Below are positions 10,211 through 19,864 of a stretch of 59,281 bases of DNA, piece by piece. Origin of the DNA: JAXMHQ01 sp046346665 (GTDB lineage Bacteria > Verrucomicrobiota > Verrucomicrobiia > Limisphaerales > JAXMHQ01). How positions within the stretch are numbered: position 1 is the first letter of the stretch; each line of letters starts with the position of its first letter. The position numbers and the translations under genes were made by a program. The DNA lies in the NCBI GenBank assembly GCA_046346665.1, contig JAXMHQ010000032.1, positions 1 to 59,281 of the forward strand. The letters run 5' to 3'. The notes beneath the pieces are model-generated. The model saw only the letters and a list, made by a program, of their open reading frames with translations, was not told where the DNA came from and ran no database searches.

Positions 10211-13200
10211 ATGAAGTATTCTGAACCTGCCCGACTCTTCTCCCGTACGCCCCGAGTCCTCGCACCCCTCTCCCGCAGATTGGCGGTTGGCCTGCTCTTC
10301 CTGGTGATGCTGGCGCCCGCAGCGGTCTGGGTGCCCTGCGCTTCAGCCGGACCCATCGTGCTGTCGGGTTCCGGGGTTCCCTACACCCAGAATTTCGACA
10401 CGCTTTGGAGCGCCTCCAACGGCCAGGTGAAGAACAGCCCCGCGAACCAGGAGTTGTCGCAGGCAGCCTGGAACAGCGCCGGCACAGGCTCCACCACCGG
10501 CGGCACTTCCGCCAGCGGCTGGTGGCAGAACGGCGGAAACGGATTCGTCCGGGCCGCGGACGGATCCAGCGCAGGCGGCGGCGACAACAACGACGTGACG
10601 AGCTGGGGCGCTATCGGAAGCGCCGAACGGGCCTTGGGATTGGGCAGCAGTTCCAGCGCGACCGCGAGTTTTGGCGCGCAATTCACGAACGCCACCGCGA
10701 GCACGATCAGCGAGTTGGACGTGAGCTTCACCGGGGAGCAATGGCGCGAAGGAACCCAAAGCGGGACGCGCACGCCGGATACCCTGGCTTTCGAATACAG
10801 CACCAACGCCACCTCCCTCACCTCCGGCACCTGGATCGCAGTGGCCGCTTTGAATTTTAAATCGCTCCAGACCAATGCCGTGAATTTCGGGGCGCTGGAC
10901 GGCAATCAGCCCGCCAACCAGCAGGCGCTCTCGGCCGCCATCACGGGATTGAACATCCCGAACGGAACCACCTTCTTCCTGCGCTGGAGATCGGTGAACA
11001 ACGCGACGGGAAACGACGGCCTGGGCATCGACAATTTATCCGTGACACCCATCGCTGCCGGCGGACAGACCAATACTCCCGCCGGCATTTATTTTTCCCA
11101 GGTTCCGACGGATTGCATCGCCGGCGGCATCCTGTCCCCCGGTGTCGTGGTGGTCGTCACCAACGCGGGCGGCGCGTCCCTCAACGGACTGAACGTGTCC
11201 GTGTCCCTGTCCAGCGGCAGCGGAACATTGAGCGGCACCCTCACCCGGACAACCACGGGCGGTGCCGCGACGTTCAGCGATCTGAGTGTCAGCGCGCCCG
11301 GCGCAAAAACGCTTCGCGCCACCTGCGGCACGCTCACCGTGGATGCGGGATTCAATGTCAATCCCGCCGCTGCCGGCGCCGCGAATTACAACAGGATCGG
11401 AACCATCTGGACCAGTTGGGATCCGTCGCACTTTGCGAATTACAGCACTTACATTGATTCCCTGACGAACCGGGGGATCAACTTCGTTTGCCTCAATCCC
11501 ACTTATTTCATCAATACTTACGCCGAAGGCATCACGAACATCTGGGAGGGGACCGAGAAAACGCCTTCGCTGGCCCTTCAGAAAACCGTGCTCAAGGAAC
11601 TCATCCGCCGCGGGTTCAGCATCAATTATCGCCCCCATGTCGATCCCATCAAATACGCCATGCCCACCGGATCGACGCGCGACAACTGGTCCACCGACCC
11701 GGGCGGCAAAAGCTGGCGCGGACATTTCGATCAACTGGACCCGACGAGCCCCACGATCGGCTATCTCGACAGGGTCATCCTGCCGGAGCTGCAGATTTTG
11801 GCGGAAGCGATTCGCGAAGCCGGCCCGCCGGTTCGGCCTGTTCGATTTGATCTCGGCGCTGAGCTGATGGATTCGATGTTGAGCTACCCCACGCATTGGC
11901 AGCAGCTCCAGGCGGCCGTGCGCGGCGCCCTGACGAATCAATACAGTGACGTGTCCGGCAGCATTATTCTCGGACACAACTTTTGCCACCACATCCAGTA
12001 CCTCTTGCGCCTGCCGGGCTACAGCGATTATCTGGCTCGCATCGAACCCGACCTGGCGCTCAATTCCCAGGACCAATACCTCGACCGGCCGGGCGTCACT
12101 CAGCAGACAAAAATCGAGATCGGAAAATACATCGCCGGGCTGGACGAGATGAGCATCTCCCAGTATTTGCCGCTGGATATCTTCAATTCCGGGGGCGACG
12201 CGACGAACACGACGCCGGCGCAGGTGGCCCGGGCACTGATCCAGTACGAGGATGATTTCATCAACCAGGTCCTGCTGGGCGAGTTGCAGATTCCCGCGAC
12301 CAACCTTCCCGTCTTGAATATCGGCGAATACGGCATGGGCATCCGGGGCCTCGCGGCTCCCAATGTCTGGGATTCCGCCGCCTGGATCGCGGCCGGCAAC
12401 GGCAATTTGCTTCTCCCGGACGCCATCCAAAAGCAGCACGCGGAGATTGCCATCAAAGGAATCATTCAGTACGCCCAAAGCCCCGAACGGCGAAATCGAA
12501 GCGTCCTGCTCTGGCTGGGCGGCCCGCCCTACGACATTCTCGGGCTCAATACATTTTATTCGCAGGGCTGGACCAATGCCGCTGCCGCCGGCGCGCTCTT
12601 GTCCTACTGGGCCACCAACACCCTCCTGCCGCCTGCGGACGACGGCGCCGGGCCGACCTTCCAGATCGTTGCCACCGCCGGTACCGGTGGAACCATCACT
12701 CCCAGCGGATCCGTCAACGTGCTTTCGGGCCAGGATCACACGTTCACGATCCTCCCGGACCTCGGCTATTCAAACACCGACCTGTTGATCAATGGAGTCT
12801 CGGTGGGCCCCCGGTCGTCCTACACTTTCACAAACATCACCGCCAACGCCACCCTTTACGCCCAGTTCAGCGGCAGCCCGGCTTATCTTCCCGTGGCCAA
12901 TGCAGGGACCAACCAGACGGTTTACGACGTGGATGGCGATGGGTTCGCCCTGGTCACGCTGGATGGATCCGGCAGTTCCAGCCCGGGAGGCAATCCGCTG
13001 ACATATCTCTGGATGATAGGTTCCAATATCCTCGGCAGCACCGCGACAATCCAGGCGTACCTGCCGGCCGGAATCAACGCTGCCACCCTGACGGTCTCCG
13101 ACGGCATCTACAGCAACACGGCCGGCGTCAGCGTCACTGTGATCACGGCCCTCCAACCCGGCACGCACGACCAGGAGGAATATCAATACTCGGGCGCCTG

Positions 13201-13747
13201 GACACTCGCCGTCTCCGGCGGCAGCAAATACAACGGGGACGATCGCTACTCGAGCCAGAGCAACGCCTGGTTCCAGATCGTCTTTCAAGGCACCAAAGTG
13301 CAGGTGTATGGCACGAAGGACGCCCACCACGGCAACGGCGGTGTGTCTGTCGATGGCGGCTTGGAAACAGTGGTGAGTTATTACAGCGCCACACGATTGG
13401 AAAACGCATTGATCTGGACCAGCCCGGAGCTGGCGCAGGGGTTGCACACGATTCGGATGCGCGTGCTTGGCAACCAGGTGATCACGGCGGATCGCTCGGT
13501 AATATTCGGAGCGGCCGTTCCGCCAATGATCGCTACGTCTGGCTATACGAAGGCGGGAGGCTATGAATTCAATTTCAGCGGCCCGAGCGGCCAGCCATTC
13601 CGCATTCTCTGGACCACCAACTTGGGCCAGCCGCCGGCGAGCTGGACCAGTGTCCAGGCGGGAACATTCGTCGCCGGCCAAATGCAATTCAGCCACCCGG
13701 ACGCCACCAATCATCCCCAGGGATTCTATCTCCTGGCGACTCCTTGA
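10211..13747 (+). CDS. Large exported multidomain protein, probable TIM-barrel glycoside hydrolase
   Basis: 1,178 residues with a signal peptide ending near CASAG. Residues ~45-280 form a beta-rich head starting at YTQNFDTLW. Residues ~285-395 look Ig-like (NGLNVSVSLSSGSGTLSG). Residues ~395-800 look like a clan GH-A barrel: IGTIWTSWDPSHFANY, FSINYRPHVDP, RFDLGAELMDS with Glu551, LNIGEYGMG with Glu706, and SVLLWLGGP. Glu551 and Glu706 are the likely acid/base and nucleophile; GH113-like is my best guess. Then come a divergent InlB-type repeat (~816-890, GTGGTITPSG), a PKD domain (~893-980, DGSGSSSPGGNPLTYLW), a jelly-roll-like domain (~985-1095, QVYGTKDAHHGNGGVSVDGG) and a ~70-residue C-terminal module ending GFYLLATP shared with other exported proteins here. 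Substrate unknown; no operon partner. Confidence 0.75.
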   Translation: MKYSEPARLFSRTPRVLAPLSRRLAVGLLFLVMLAPAAVWVPCASAGPIVLSGSGVPYTQNFDTLWSASNGQVKNSPANQELSQAAWNSAGTGSTTGGTSASGWWQNGGNGFVRAADGSSAGGGDNNDVTSWGAIGSAERALGLGSSSSATASFGAQFTNATASTISELDVSFTGEQWREGTQSGTRTPDTLAFEYSTNATSLTSGTWIAVAALNFKSLQTNAVNFGALDGNQPANQQALSAAITGLNIPNGTTFFLRWRSVNNATGNDGLGIDNLSVTPIAAGGQTNTPAGIYFSQVPTDCIAGGILSPGVVVVVTNAGGASLNGLNVSVSLSSGSGTLSGTLTRTTTGGAATFSDLSVSAPGAKTLRATCGTLTVDAGFNVNPAAAGAANYNRIGTIWTSWDPSHFANYSTYIDSLTNRGINFVCLNPTYFINTYAEGITNIWEGTEKTPSLALQKTVLKELIRRGFSINYRPHVDPIKYAMPTGSTRDNWSTDPGGKSWRGHFDQLDPTSPTIGYLDRVILPELQILAEAIREAGPPVRPVRFDLGAELMDSMLSYPTHWQQLQAAVRGALTNQYSDVSGSIILGHNFCHHIQYLLRLPGYSDYLARIEPDLALNSQDQYLDRPGVTQQTKIEIGKYIAGLDEMSISQYLPLDIFNSGGDATNTTPAQVARALIQYEDDFINQVLLGELQIPATNLPVLNIGEYGMGIRGLAAPNVWDSAAWIAAGNGNLLLPDAIQKQHAEIAIKGIIQYAQSPERRNRSVLLWLGGPPYDILGLNTFYSQGWTNAAAAGALLSYWATNTLLPPADDGAGPTFQIVATAGTGGTITPSGSVNVLSGQDHTFTILPDLGYSNTDLLINGVSVGPRSSYTFTNITANATLYAQFSGSPAYLPVANAGTNQTVYDVDGDGFALVTLDGSGSSSPGGNPLTYLWMIGSNILGSTATIQAYLPAGINAATLTVSDGIYSNTAGVSVTVITALQPGTHDQEEYQYSGAWTLAVSGGSKYNGDDRYSSQSNAWFQIVFQGTKVQVYGTKDAHHGNGGVSVDGGLETVVSYYSATRLENALIWTSPELAQGLHTIRMRVLGNQVITADRSVIFGAAVPPMIATSGYTKAGGYEFNFSGPSGQPFRILWTTNLGQPPASWTSVQAGTFVAGQMQFSHPDATNHPQGFYLLATP

Positions 13748-13853
13748 ATCCTTGAATCCTTGAATCATCCCCGGATCCTTTGCGTGAATTGGCGTCCATT
13801 CGCGGTTAAAAGATCCCTGGTTTATTGACTGGAATCAGCGGAAGCATTCTGCC

Positions 13854-16400
13854 ATGTTTCCTATCGTGAACTTGACCAAGGGGCAGGTTGGCGTAACAAA
13901 AATCAGCACCGCTCATCGGGCTGGGATGCTCCTGGCCCTGGTTTGGCTCCTCGCCATCGTTCCCGCTCGCGCCGGCATTCCCAATCCGCAGAATTGTCTC
14001 CCGATCGATTTCTTCACCAACACGGCGGCGCGGTTTTTGTCGAGCCAGTTGAACCTTGACCTGGACCGGATCCAGGTTTACCCGACGAATCAATACACGC
14101 CCGCGGCGCACCGGCTTCTGCAGGTGACGGCCAATCTCTACGATGCCGCCACGAACCGGACGCTCACCGGGTATCCATTTCTGCCGTCGGTGTTCCGACC
14201 GCTCTTTCGGCGCGATGCAGGCGGAGCCATTTACATCGCCGGCTACCGCGAATTGCACGGCACCCTCATGGCCGACCCGGCGACAGCGCCGGTGTTCGTC
14301 GATCTCCAGGACCCGGCCAGCCGCGGCCTGGTGCCCCTGGACGGCACTGCGTTCGATCCCGTCAACCAGCACGAACCCATGGTGTCCGGTGTGCCTTTCG
14401 TGATCGGGGCGAAGAAGGATTATCCGAGCTTCAACCAATTCGCGCTGCAGAATGACATCGTGGTCACTCGCAAACTGGGATTCCATCGTTACACACCGAA
14501 CACGGTTTATCCTCCGTACTTCGGCACGAACCAATCGTATTTGCTGGCGATTACGAATGCGTTTGGCGTTCAATGCTGGAATTCCTACAGCAACACCTTT
14601 CCACGTCCACTGCAACTCGTGGTCTCCGCCGACGTCACGCTCATGCTCACCAATGGGCTCGGCCTGATCGTGGGGCCGGACGGCAACGCGCTGTCGAACA
14701 CATATTCGCTCCACACGGTCACAAACATACCGGCCGACTGCTGGACGGGTTACCTGGACCTTACCAAATTCTCGGCTGGCAGGGCATCGTTCGTGGTTCC
14801 GGCACTGACCAACCGCACATTCCTCCAGAATTCAGCGTTCGTCTCAGCGGAGAACCGGTTCTACAGCTTCTCGACCAATGATCAGATCGGCCACTTCCCC
14901 GTGCCTGATTGGTTCCTTTGCGTCCGGGAGCGGGTCCGCTATTTTCTGATCGATACCACCACCGGCCGCCTTGTCGATGCCGTGAACCTGGATTGCGGAG
15001 AAAGGCCGCTGGATGTTTGCTCGTTGCTCCACTCGGATGCCGCCAACTGCGGCTCCTTGTCCTTTCCGGACACGGGTCCGACCGCAGGCGATTTCTGGTG
15101 CGCGAATCGTGTCCAAGGAACAAATACGATGCTTGATCCTGCTTACCCGACCTTCGGAATTCAGGCCCAAATTGCCGTTTGCCTGGGAGTGCAAAGGGGC
15201 GGCGTGAACATCCTGGATTCCATTTGGCGCGACTACAATTCATACCCGGTCGAAAAGGAAGCGGGAATAGAGACTTTTGGAATCAATCTTCGTCCCACTC
15301 CTTCCCAACTGATAAATGGATCCGCGTTGACTGATTTTAGCGCTACATTCAACCCCAGGCGCGTCATTCATCAATATGTCTCCTGGCAGGCGAACGATCC
15401 GCTCGTGCATTACACCGTTCTGGACCTGTTCGATCCATTGGGCCCCACGAATTATTTCGAACTGGATTCTACTGTTTGGAGCTCGATGGATCGATTGAGC
15501 AATCCATATAACCCCGTCGCATACCATTTTCGTCCGTGGGGTGGAAATCCTTACTATCCCTACGACACTCCCTACGTCCATACGATATTCAATCCGGCCG
15601 TAAAAGATCCGCAGGTCACCGGTTCCGACTGCTGGGATTTCCCCAGCGGCGAGCCGCTGACTTTCGCCAACATCGGCCGAGTGCATCGCGGTTCCCCCTG
15701 GCAAACCATCTATCTTCAATCCACCGATCTCCCCGCCTTTTCGTGGGCCCTTTGGACTGGCTGGAGCAATCTCTTCGAAGCAGCGGCCAGCCGTCCAATC
15801 ACAGACCGCAACCTGGTCGCATTGCTCGCCCCGCTGCTGGGTCCGACCGATCCGCGCCCGTTGTTATCCTTGAATTCCACCGACACCAGCGCATGGCTCG
15901 CCGCGCTCGACAGCCTTGTGGTTCTGACCAATACGGGCCTGGCCGCAGACCCGCTCACCGTTTCTTCGAATTCCCCCCAGGCCGCCGTCCTCGCGGACGC
16001 TATCCAGCGCGCCCGTGCGTCACAACCCGGCGGATTTTTGGTCAACCCTGCCGACCTGCTGGCCATCCCCGAACTCGCGGACAAATCTCTGTTCATCAAC
16101 ACGAATAACCTCAACAACCCGTATGCCGGCGGCATTTCGGACGCCGTGCTCGAGGCGATTCCCGCGCAACTGTTGTCCCGCGTCCGCGCGGATTCCTTCG
16201 GGTCCATCGCCGCCGACCCCGGCCGGGTCAGGGTGAAGTTCACCGGCTACGACCAGGTCCCCTATCGCCTGGAACAATCCCCGGATCTAGTCCACTGGAC
16301 GCCGGTCGGAACCAATATTCCTGTGGATGGCGTCTTCGCCTGGACCAACTCGAGTCCCGCCGCTCCCAGTGTTTTCTATCGCTCCATGCTGCTGCCGTAA
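13854..16400 (+). CDS. Large exported protein of unknown function
   Basis: 848 residues. A signal peptide (AGMLLALVWLLAIVPARAG) follows a ~20-residue N-terminal extension, so an internal start is possible. Visible stretches are YPTNQYTPAAHRLLQVTANLYDA, PSVFRPLFRR and a long Trp/Tyr/Asn-rich body (WQANDPLVHYTVLDLFDP, PWGGNPYYPYDTPYV). The end (YRLEQSPDLVHWTPVGTNIP...FYRSMLLP) is the short beta-rich C-terminal module also found at the ends of the proteins at 10211 and 25530. I do not recognise a catalytic family. Large exported proteins of this type are common in Verrucomicrobiota; a relation to the Verru_Chthon cassette proteins is conceivable but unsupported here. It lies 106 bases downstream of the glycoside-hydrolase-like gene, separated by CTTGAATC tandem repeats. 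Confidence 0.75.
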   Translation: MFPIVNLTKGQVGVTKISTAHRAGMLLALVWLLAIVPARAGIPNPQNCLPIDFFTNTAARFLSSQLNLDLDRIQVYPTNQYTPAAHRLLQVTANLYDAATNRTLTGYPFLPSVFRPLFRRDAGGAIYIAGYRELHGTLMADPATAPVFVDLQDPASRGLVPLDGTAFDPVNQHEPMVSGVPFVIGAKKDYPSFNQFALQNDIVVTRKLGFHRYTPNTVYPPYFGTNQSYLLAITNAFGVQCWNSYSNTFPRPLQLVVSADVTLMLTNGLGLIVGPDGNALSNTYSLHTVTNIPADCWTGYLDLTKFSAGRASFVVPALTNRTFLQNSAFVSAENRFYSFSTNDQIGHFPVPDWFLCVRERVRYFLIDTTTGRLVDAVNLDCGERPLDVCSLLHSDAANCGSLSFPDTGPTAGDFWCANRVQGTNTMLDPAYPTFGIQAQIAVCLGVQRGGVNILDSIWRDYNSYPVEKEAGIETFGINLRPTPSQLINGSALTDFSATFNPRRVIHQYVSWQANDPLVHYTVLDLFDPLGPTNYFELDSTVWSSMDRLSNPYNPVAYHFRPWGGNPYYPYDTPYVHTIFNPAVKDPQVTGSDCWDFPSGEPLTFANIGRVHRGSPWQTIYLQSTDLPAFSWALWTGWSNLFEAAASRPITDRNLVALLAPLLGPTDPRPLLSLNSTDTSAWLAALDSLVVLTNTGLAADPLTVSSNSPQAAVLADAIQRARASQPGGFLVNPADLLAIPELADKSLFINTNNLNNPYAGGISDAVLEAIPAQLLSRVRADSFGSIAADPGRVRVKFTGYDQVPYRLEQSPDLVHWTPVGTNIPVDGVFAWTNSSPAAPSVFYRSMLLP

Positions 16401-16409
16401 CCACACCCT

Positions 16410-16503
16410 GGGAGGGACGCCGTCCCCGGCGTCCCACACTGATATCCCTCCTGGTCCGGGAGTCCCGGATCTAATCTGGGACGGCGGGGACGCCGTCCCT
16501 CCC
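16410..16503. repeat. Hairpin element GGGAGGGACGCCGTCCC family
   Basis: The left arm 16410-16436 and right arm 16477-16503 are 27-base inverted repeats with two mismatches. The outer part, GGGAGGGACG, is shared with the hairpin at 20619-20704. The position just after a stop codon would fit a terminator or REP-like role. Confidence 0.75.
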
Positions 16504-16553
16504 GCCGCTTTTTCCCTTTTTGAATCCGCGGTTTTCTGCTCCCTTATGCCGCG

Positions 16554-17306
16554 ATGAAAGCCATTATCCTGGCCGCGGGCAAAGGCACGCGGATGCGCGA
16601 GCTCACGAACGAACTCCCCAAGCCGATGCTCCGCGTCCAGGGCAAACCCATCCTGGAACACATCCTCGAAGGCATCCTCCGCACGGGCATCCGCGACCTC
16701 TTCATCGTCACCGGCTTTCGCGCGGAGGTCATCGAAGCCCACTTCGGCGACGGCTCCCGCTGGGGCGCGCGCATCGCCTATGGCCGCCAGGAAGTCCAGG
16801 ACGGCACCGGCAAGGCGCCCGAACCCGCCCGCGATTTCATCGGCCCCTCCCCGTTCCTGCTCACCTACGGCGACATTCTCGTCAAACCGGAAACCTATCC
16901 TCAAATGGTTCACCGGTTCAACGAGGGCTATTTCTCCGGGCTCATCACCGTCACCCGCGGCGAGGACGTCGCGAAGGGCGGATTGAATTTCTTCGACGAC
17001 CGGTTCTGCCTCAAGCGCATCGTGGAAAAACCCGGGCCGGAGCAGATCGAACAGCTCCGGCGCGACGGTTGGATCCAGCCGAACCAGCCGTTCTGGTACA
17101 ACGCCGGGATTTACATTTTCAAACCGTCCCTGTTCGAGTTCACGTCGAAGCTCCAAAAGTCTCCCCGCGGCGAATACGAACTCACCGACGCCATCAACGC
17201 CATGCTCGCGGCCCATCATTCCATCGCGGGCCTTGAAATCCAGGGCCGCTGGGTGGATGTGCGGGACCCGGAAGTTCTCGCGCGGCTGGAAACTGAAGGA
17301 AAATAA
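16554..17306 (+). CDS. Sugar-1-phosphate nucleotidyltransferase
   Basis: The 250-residue protein begins with the nucleotide-binding signature MKAIILAAGKGTRMRELT followed by ELPKPMLRVQGKPILEH. It contains the metal-site region FLLTYGDILV, a substrate loop with GGLNFFDD and IVEKPGPEQ, and NAGIYIFKP. This is the NTP_transferase fold of glucose-1-phosphate thymidylyl-/cytidylyl- and mannose-1-phosphate guanylyltransferases, which activate sugars for cell-envelope polysaccharides in the cytoplasm. The length is that of the short, non-fused enzymes without a left-handed beta-helix. The exact sugar and nucleotide cannot be read from sequence; the GGLNFF and PGPEQ region resembles the cytidylyl/thymidylyl branch. 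It stands alone, after a hairpin repeat and before a tandem-repeat spacer. Confidence 0.88.
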   Translation: MKAIILAAGKGTRMRELTNELPKPMLRVQGKPILEHILEGILRTGIRDLFIVTGFRAEVIEAHFGDGSRWGARIAYGRQEVQDGTGKAPEPARDFIGPSPFLLTYGDILVKPETYPQMVHRFNEGYFSGLITVTRGEDVAKGGLNFFDDRFCLKRIVEKPGPEQIEQLRRDGWIQPNQPFWYNAGIYIFKPSLFEFTSKLQKSPRGEYELTDAINAMLAAHHSIAGLEIQGRWVDVRDPEVLARLETEGK

Positions 17307-17426
17307 ACGCAGAGACGCGGAGCGGGAGGAGATCCTGGGGAAAGGCAAAAACGATCCGCAGATTGCCCAGATTTCACAGATTCATCGTCCCACCTTCGCC
17401 CCCGTCGCGTCCTTCGCGCGACCCCT

Positions 17427-17478
17427 CCTGAATTCTGAATTCTGAATTCTGGCTTCTGGCTTCTGGCTTCTGGCTTCT
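17427..17478. repeat. TGAATTC / TGGCTTC 7-base tandem array
   Basis: Three copies of TGAATTC are followed by four of TGGCTTC, abutting the stop codon of mqnA. The reverse-complement form (GAATTCA units, then CCAGAAGC) recurs at 58201-58245. A related 7-base array (GGTTACA, GGTTGCA) sits at 18374-18410, just upstream of mqnA. Confidence 0.8.
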
Positions 17479-17479
17479 A

Positions 17480-18367
17480 TCAGGTCACAAACACCGGCTC
17501 GTGCACCGGCCCGAAGCCGTGCTTGCGCAGCAGCTCGATGAACTTCGCAATCCCGCGCTTCTCGTCCGCACCCAGGTGGTAATGGATGTGCCAGCCGAGG
17601 TAATCCTGACGGAACGCCAGGTCGTACTCGGTCCGGTTCCGAATGATGTGGTCCAGCGTGTCGAGGCCGAAGTCCCGCGCTTCGCGCAATTGCCGCCGCA
17701 GGGCGCCGTTTTCGATCCCGCGCCGCAACGCCCAAACGGCGTAAACAAACGGCAGCTTCGTCAACTCCAGCCACGCGGTGCCCAGGTCCCAGAAATCGCC
17801 CTCGCCATGCGACCGGAAATAATCCAGCGCCGTGTCCCCAATCAGCAGCGCGTAATCCGGCAGCGAGGAGAAATCGTAGCCGGCCAGCGGCCGGAATTCC
17901 GGCCGGATCCCCCGCTCCGCCAGCAGCACCTGCAGCAGCTTCACGCTGGTGATGGAAGCCGGGTCGCAGTAGACAACCTTCGCTTCGTCGATCGGTTTGC
18001 GATGCGCCAGCAGCACGCTCTGGACTTCGCCGAGCGAGGCGATGGCGATGGTGTCGAGGATGTCGTAGCGGCCGGTGAGCAGCACCTCGGCGAGGCTGAC
18101 AAGGGCGGCGTCGAGTTCGTCCGCCGCCAGCATCTCGGCGAGTTTGGACGGCACGACGAACTGTATTTCCTCCTCGAGCCCGCGCGTCAGCGGGACGGCA
18201 TTCAGGTAAGGGACGGACCCGACGCGGAACGGGGCGAGAGAGGATTCGAGCCCGGCTTCGCGCTGTTTTCCGGCTGCACGATGCTCGCGCTCGACGCGGC
18301 GCGCCAGGACGTCGGGGGATTCCGGGGCGGCCATGCGCAGCTTGGACGATTTTTCGGGCTTCGACAT
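17480..18367 (-). CDS. mqnA: Chorismate dehydratase MqnA (futalosine pathway)
   Basis: This 295-residue protein shows the MqnA/MqnD periplasmic-binding-like fold: RVGSVPYLNAVPLTRGLEEE at the start of the conserved part, then SKLAEMLAADELDAALVSLAE, SVLLAHRKPIDEAKVVYCD, GDTALDYF, and WLELTKLPFVYAVWALRR. The S-V-P-Y-L-N start and the VSLAE region favour MqnA (chorismate to 3-enolpyruvylbenzoate, first step of the futalosine route to menaquinone) over MqnD. About 45 residues precede the conserved core (MSKPEKSSKLRMAAPESPD...), more than usual, so a later start is possible. No other mqn gene is in the window. It is a cytosolic enzyme, expected to be essential for respiration in a menaquinone-only organism. 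Confidence 0.87.
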   Translation of the reverse strand: MSKPEKSSKLRMAAPESPDVLARRVEREHRAAGKQREAGLESSLAPFRVGSVPYLNAVPLTRGLEEEIQFVVPSKLAEMLAADELDAALVSLAEVLLTGRYDILDTIAIASLGEVQSVLLAHRKPIDEAKVVYCDPASITSVKLLQVLLAERGIRPEFRPLAGYDFSSLPDYALLIGDTALDYFRSHGEGDFWDLGTAWLELTKLPFVYAVWALRRGIENGALRRQLREARDFGLDTLDHIIRNRTEYDLAFRQDYLGWHIHYHLGADEKRGIAKFIELLRKHGFGPVHEPVFVT

Positions 18368-18373
18368 TGAGTG

Positions 18374-18410
18374 CCGGGTTACAGGTTACAGGTTGCAGGT
18401 TGCAGGTTCA
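18374..18410. repeat. GGTTACA / GGTTGCA tandem array
   Basis: Five 7-base units between mqnA and the tolC-like gene. It belongs to the same class of short, text-like intergenic arrays as 17427-17478. Confidence 0.6.
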
Positions 18411-18440
18411 TCTCCGTCGCTGCCGTCGTGAGATTTCGAA

Positions 18441-19850
18441 TCATTCGGCTTTCCTGCCTTCCGTCGCGGGCGCGAGGTCCTGGCCGATGGCGCGTTCGAG
18501 GCGGGCGCGGGCGGTGGCGTAGCCGTGGAGCGCCTCGGACTGGGTGGTGCGGGCCTGGGTCAGCGACGTTTCGGCGTCGAGCACGTCCAACTGCGTGCCG
18601 GTCCCCGCGTCGGCTCGGGCCTTGGCCAGGCGGAGAGCTTCCTCGGCTTCCTCCTGGACCTTCTCCTGCGATTCGAGAACTTCGCGGGCCTGCACGAACG
18701 AGGAATAAGCGGTGCGCACTTCGAGTTCGATCCGCCGGGACGTGTCGTCCACTTCGGTTTTCGATTTGTCGCGCAGGGCTTTCGCGGTTTGCACGCGGCC
18801 GATGGTGGCCATGCCGTCGAAAAGATTCCAACTGAGCTGCGCCCCGGCGAGCCAGCCGTGGCGTTCGACGGTGAGATCGGTGCTGAATTCGGAGCTTTTA
18901 TCGCCGTAACCGCCGTAAACCTGGACGCTGGGCTTGTAACCCGAACGCGCGTTCACCACGGCTTCCTCCTGCAATTGCTCGCCCTTGCGCAGCGCCGCCA
19001 GCTCGGTCCGGCGCTCCAGTGCCTGCGAAATCGCCGACGGCAGGTCGATCTGGTACGGCTGCGCGACGAGGCGGTCGGTCAATTGCAGCGGGATGTCGTC
19101 CCAGATCTCGCGAGGCAAATTGTAGCCGAGGATGTTTGAAAGATTATTCTTGGCGACGCGGTAATCGTTGCGGGCGCGGATGAGCGCGGGACGGGCATTG
19201 GCGAGGGCGACCTCCGCGCGGAGCACGTTGAACCGCGGCACGGTCCCGGCGTCGAACCGGCGCTGCTGATCCTCCAGTTCCTTCGTCAGCAATTCGACCG
19301 ACGCCTCGTTCACCACGATCTGCTGCCGGGCCAGGAGGACGTCGTAATAGGAAATCCGCGCCGCCAGGAGCGTGTCCGACACGGCGGTGCGATAGGCCAG
19401 CACGGCCTGTTCATTGGTGAGCCGGGCCGTGCGGAGGGCCGACAGCATGCGGCCGCCTTCGTAGATGGATTGAACCACGCGCACCTGGGCGTTCCAGCTC
19501 TGGTCCTGGCCGAGCTGGAAGGAGCCGAGCGGCGGCGGGAGCGCGGCGATGTCGATGGAGTTCTGCGAGACGGCGTTGAACCCGCTCGTGACCTGCACGG
19601 AGGGCAGGACCACGGCGCGCGTCTGGACCACGATTCCGTGGTTCGCCTCGAGATCCTTGCGGGCCTTCAGCAGCGTGCCGTTCTGCTGCAACACGAGGTT
19701 CAGCGCGTCGACCAGCGAGAGCGGCCGGGTCACCCAGCCGGGAACATTCGTGGAAACCGTCGATGATCCCGCGGTCTGGGACCACGCCACCGGCGCCCAC
19801 AACGCCAGCGCCACGATCCCGCACATCCAGTTCAACTTCATTTGTCTCAT
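18441..19850 (-). CDS. TolC-family outer-membrane efflux protein
   Basis: About 470 residues with a signal peptide (MCGIVALALWAPVAWS, cut before QTAG). The mature part is two repeated TolC halves: LSLVDALNLVLQQN opens the first coiled-coil pair, and GKNLSNILGY-like NNLSNILGYNLPREIW lies near the middle. The second half has LSWNLFDGMATIGRVQTAKALRDKS and ends with SLTQARTTQSEALHGYATARARLERAIG. It would form the trimeric channel for the RND pump encoded divergently at 20719-25355. The ATG at 19850 has AGCAGG just upstream; another ATG at 19841 would also preserve the signal peptide. It lies 14 bases downstream of the tetR-type gene and probably shares its transcript, so the repressor controls both sides. 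Confidence 0.9.
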   Translation of the reverse strand: MRQMKLNWMCGIVALALWAPVAWSQTAGSSTVSTNVPGWVTRPLSLVDALNLVLQQNGTLLKARKDLEANHGIVVQTRAVVLPSVQVTSGFNAVSQNSIDIAALPPPLGSFQLGQDQSWNAQVRVVQSIYEGGRMLSALRTARLTNEQAVLAYRTAVSDTLLAARISYYDVLLARQQIVVNEASVELLTKELEDQQRRFDAGTVPRFNVLRAEVALANARPALIRARNDYRVAKNNLSNILGYNLPREIWDDIPLQLTDRLVAQPYQIDLPSAISQALERRTELAALRKGEQLQEEAVVNARSGYKPSVQVYGGYGDKSSEFSTDLTVERHGWLAGAQLSWNLFDGMATIGRVQTAKALRDKSKTEVDDTSRRIELEVRTAYSSFVQAREVLESQEKVQEEAEEALRLAKARADAGTGTQLDVLDAETSLTQARTTQSEALHGYATARARLERAIGQDLAPATEGRKAE

Positions 19851-19864
19851 AATCCTGCTTCCCT

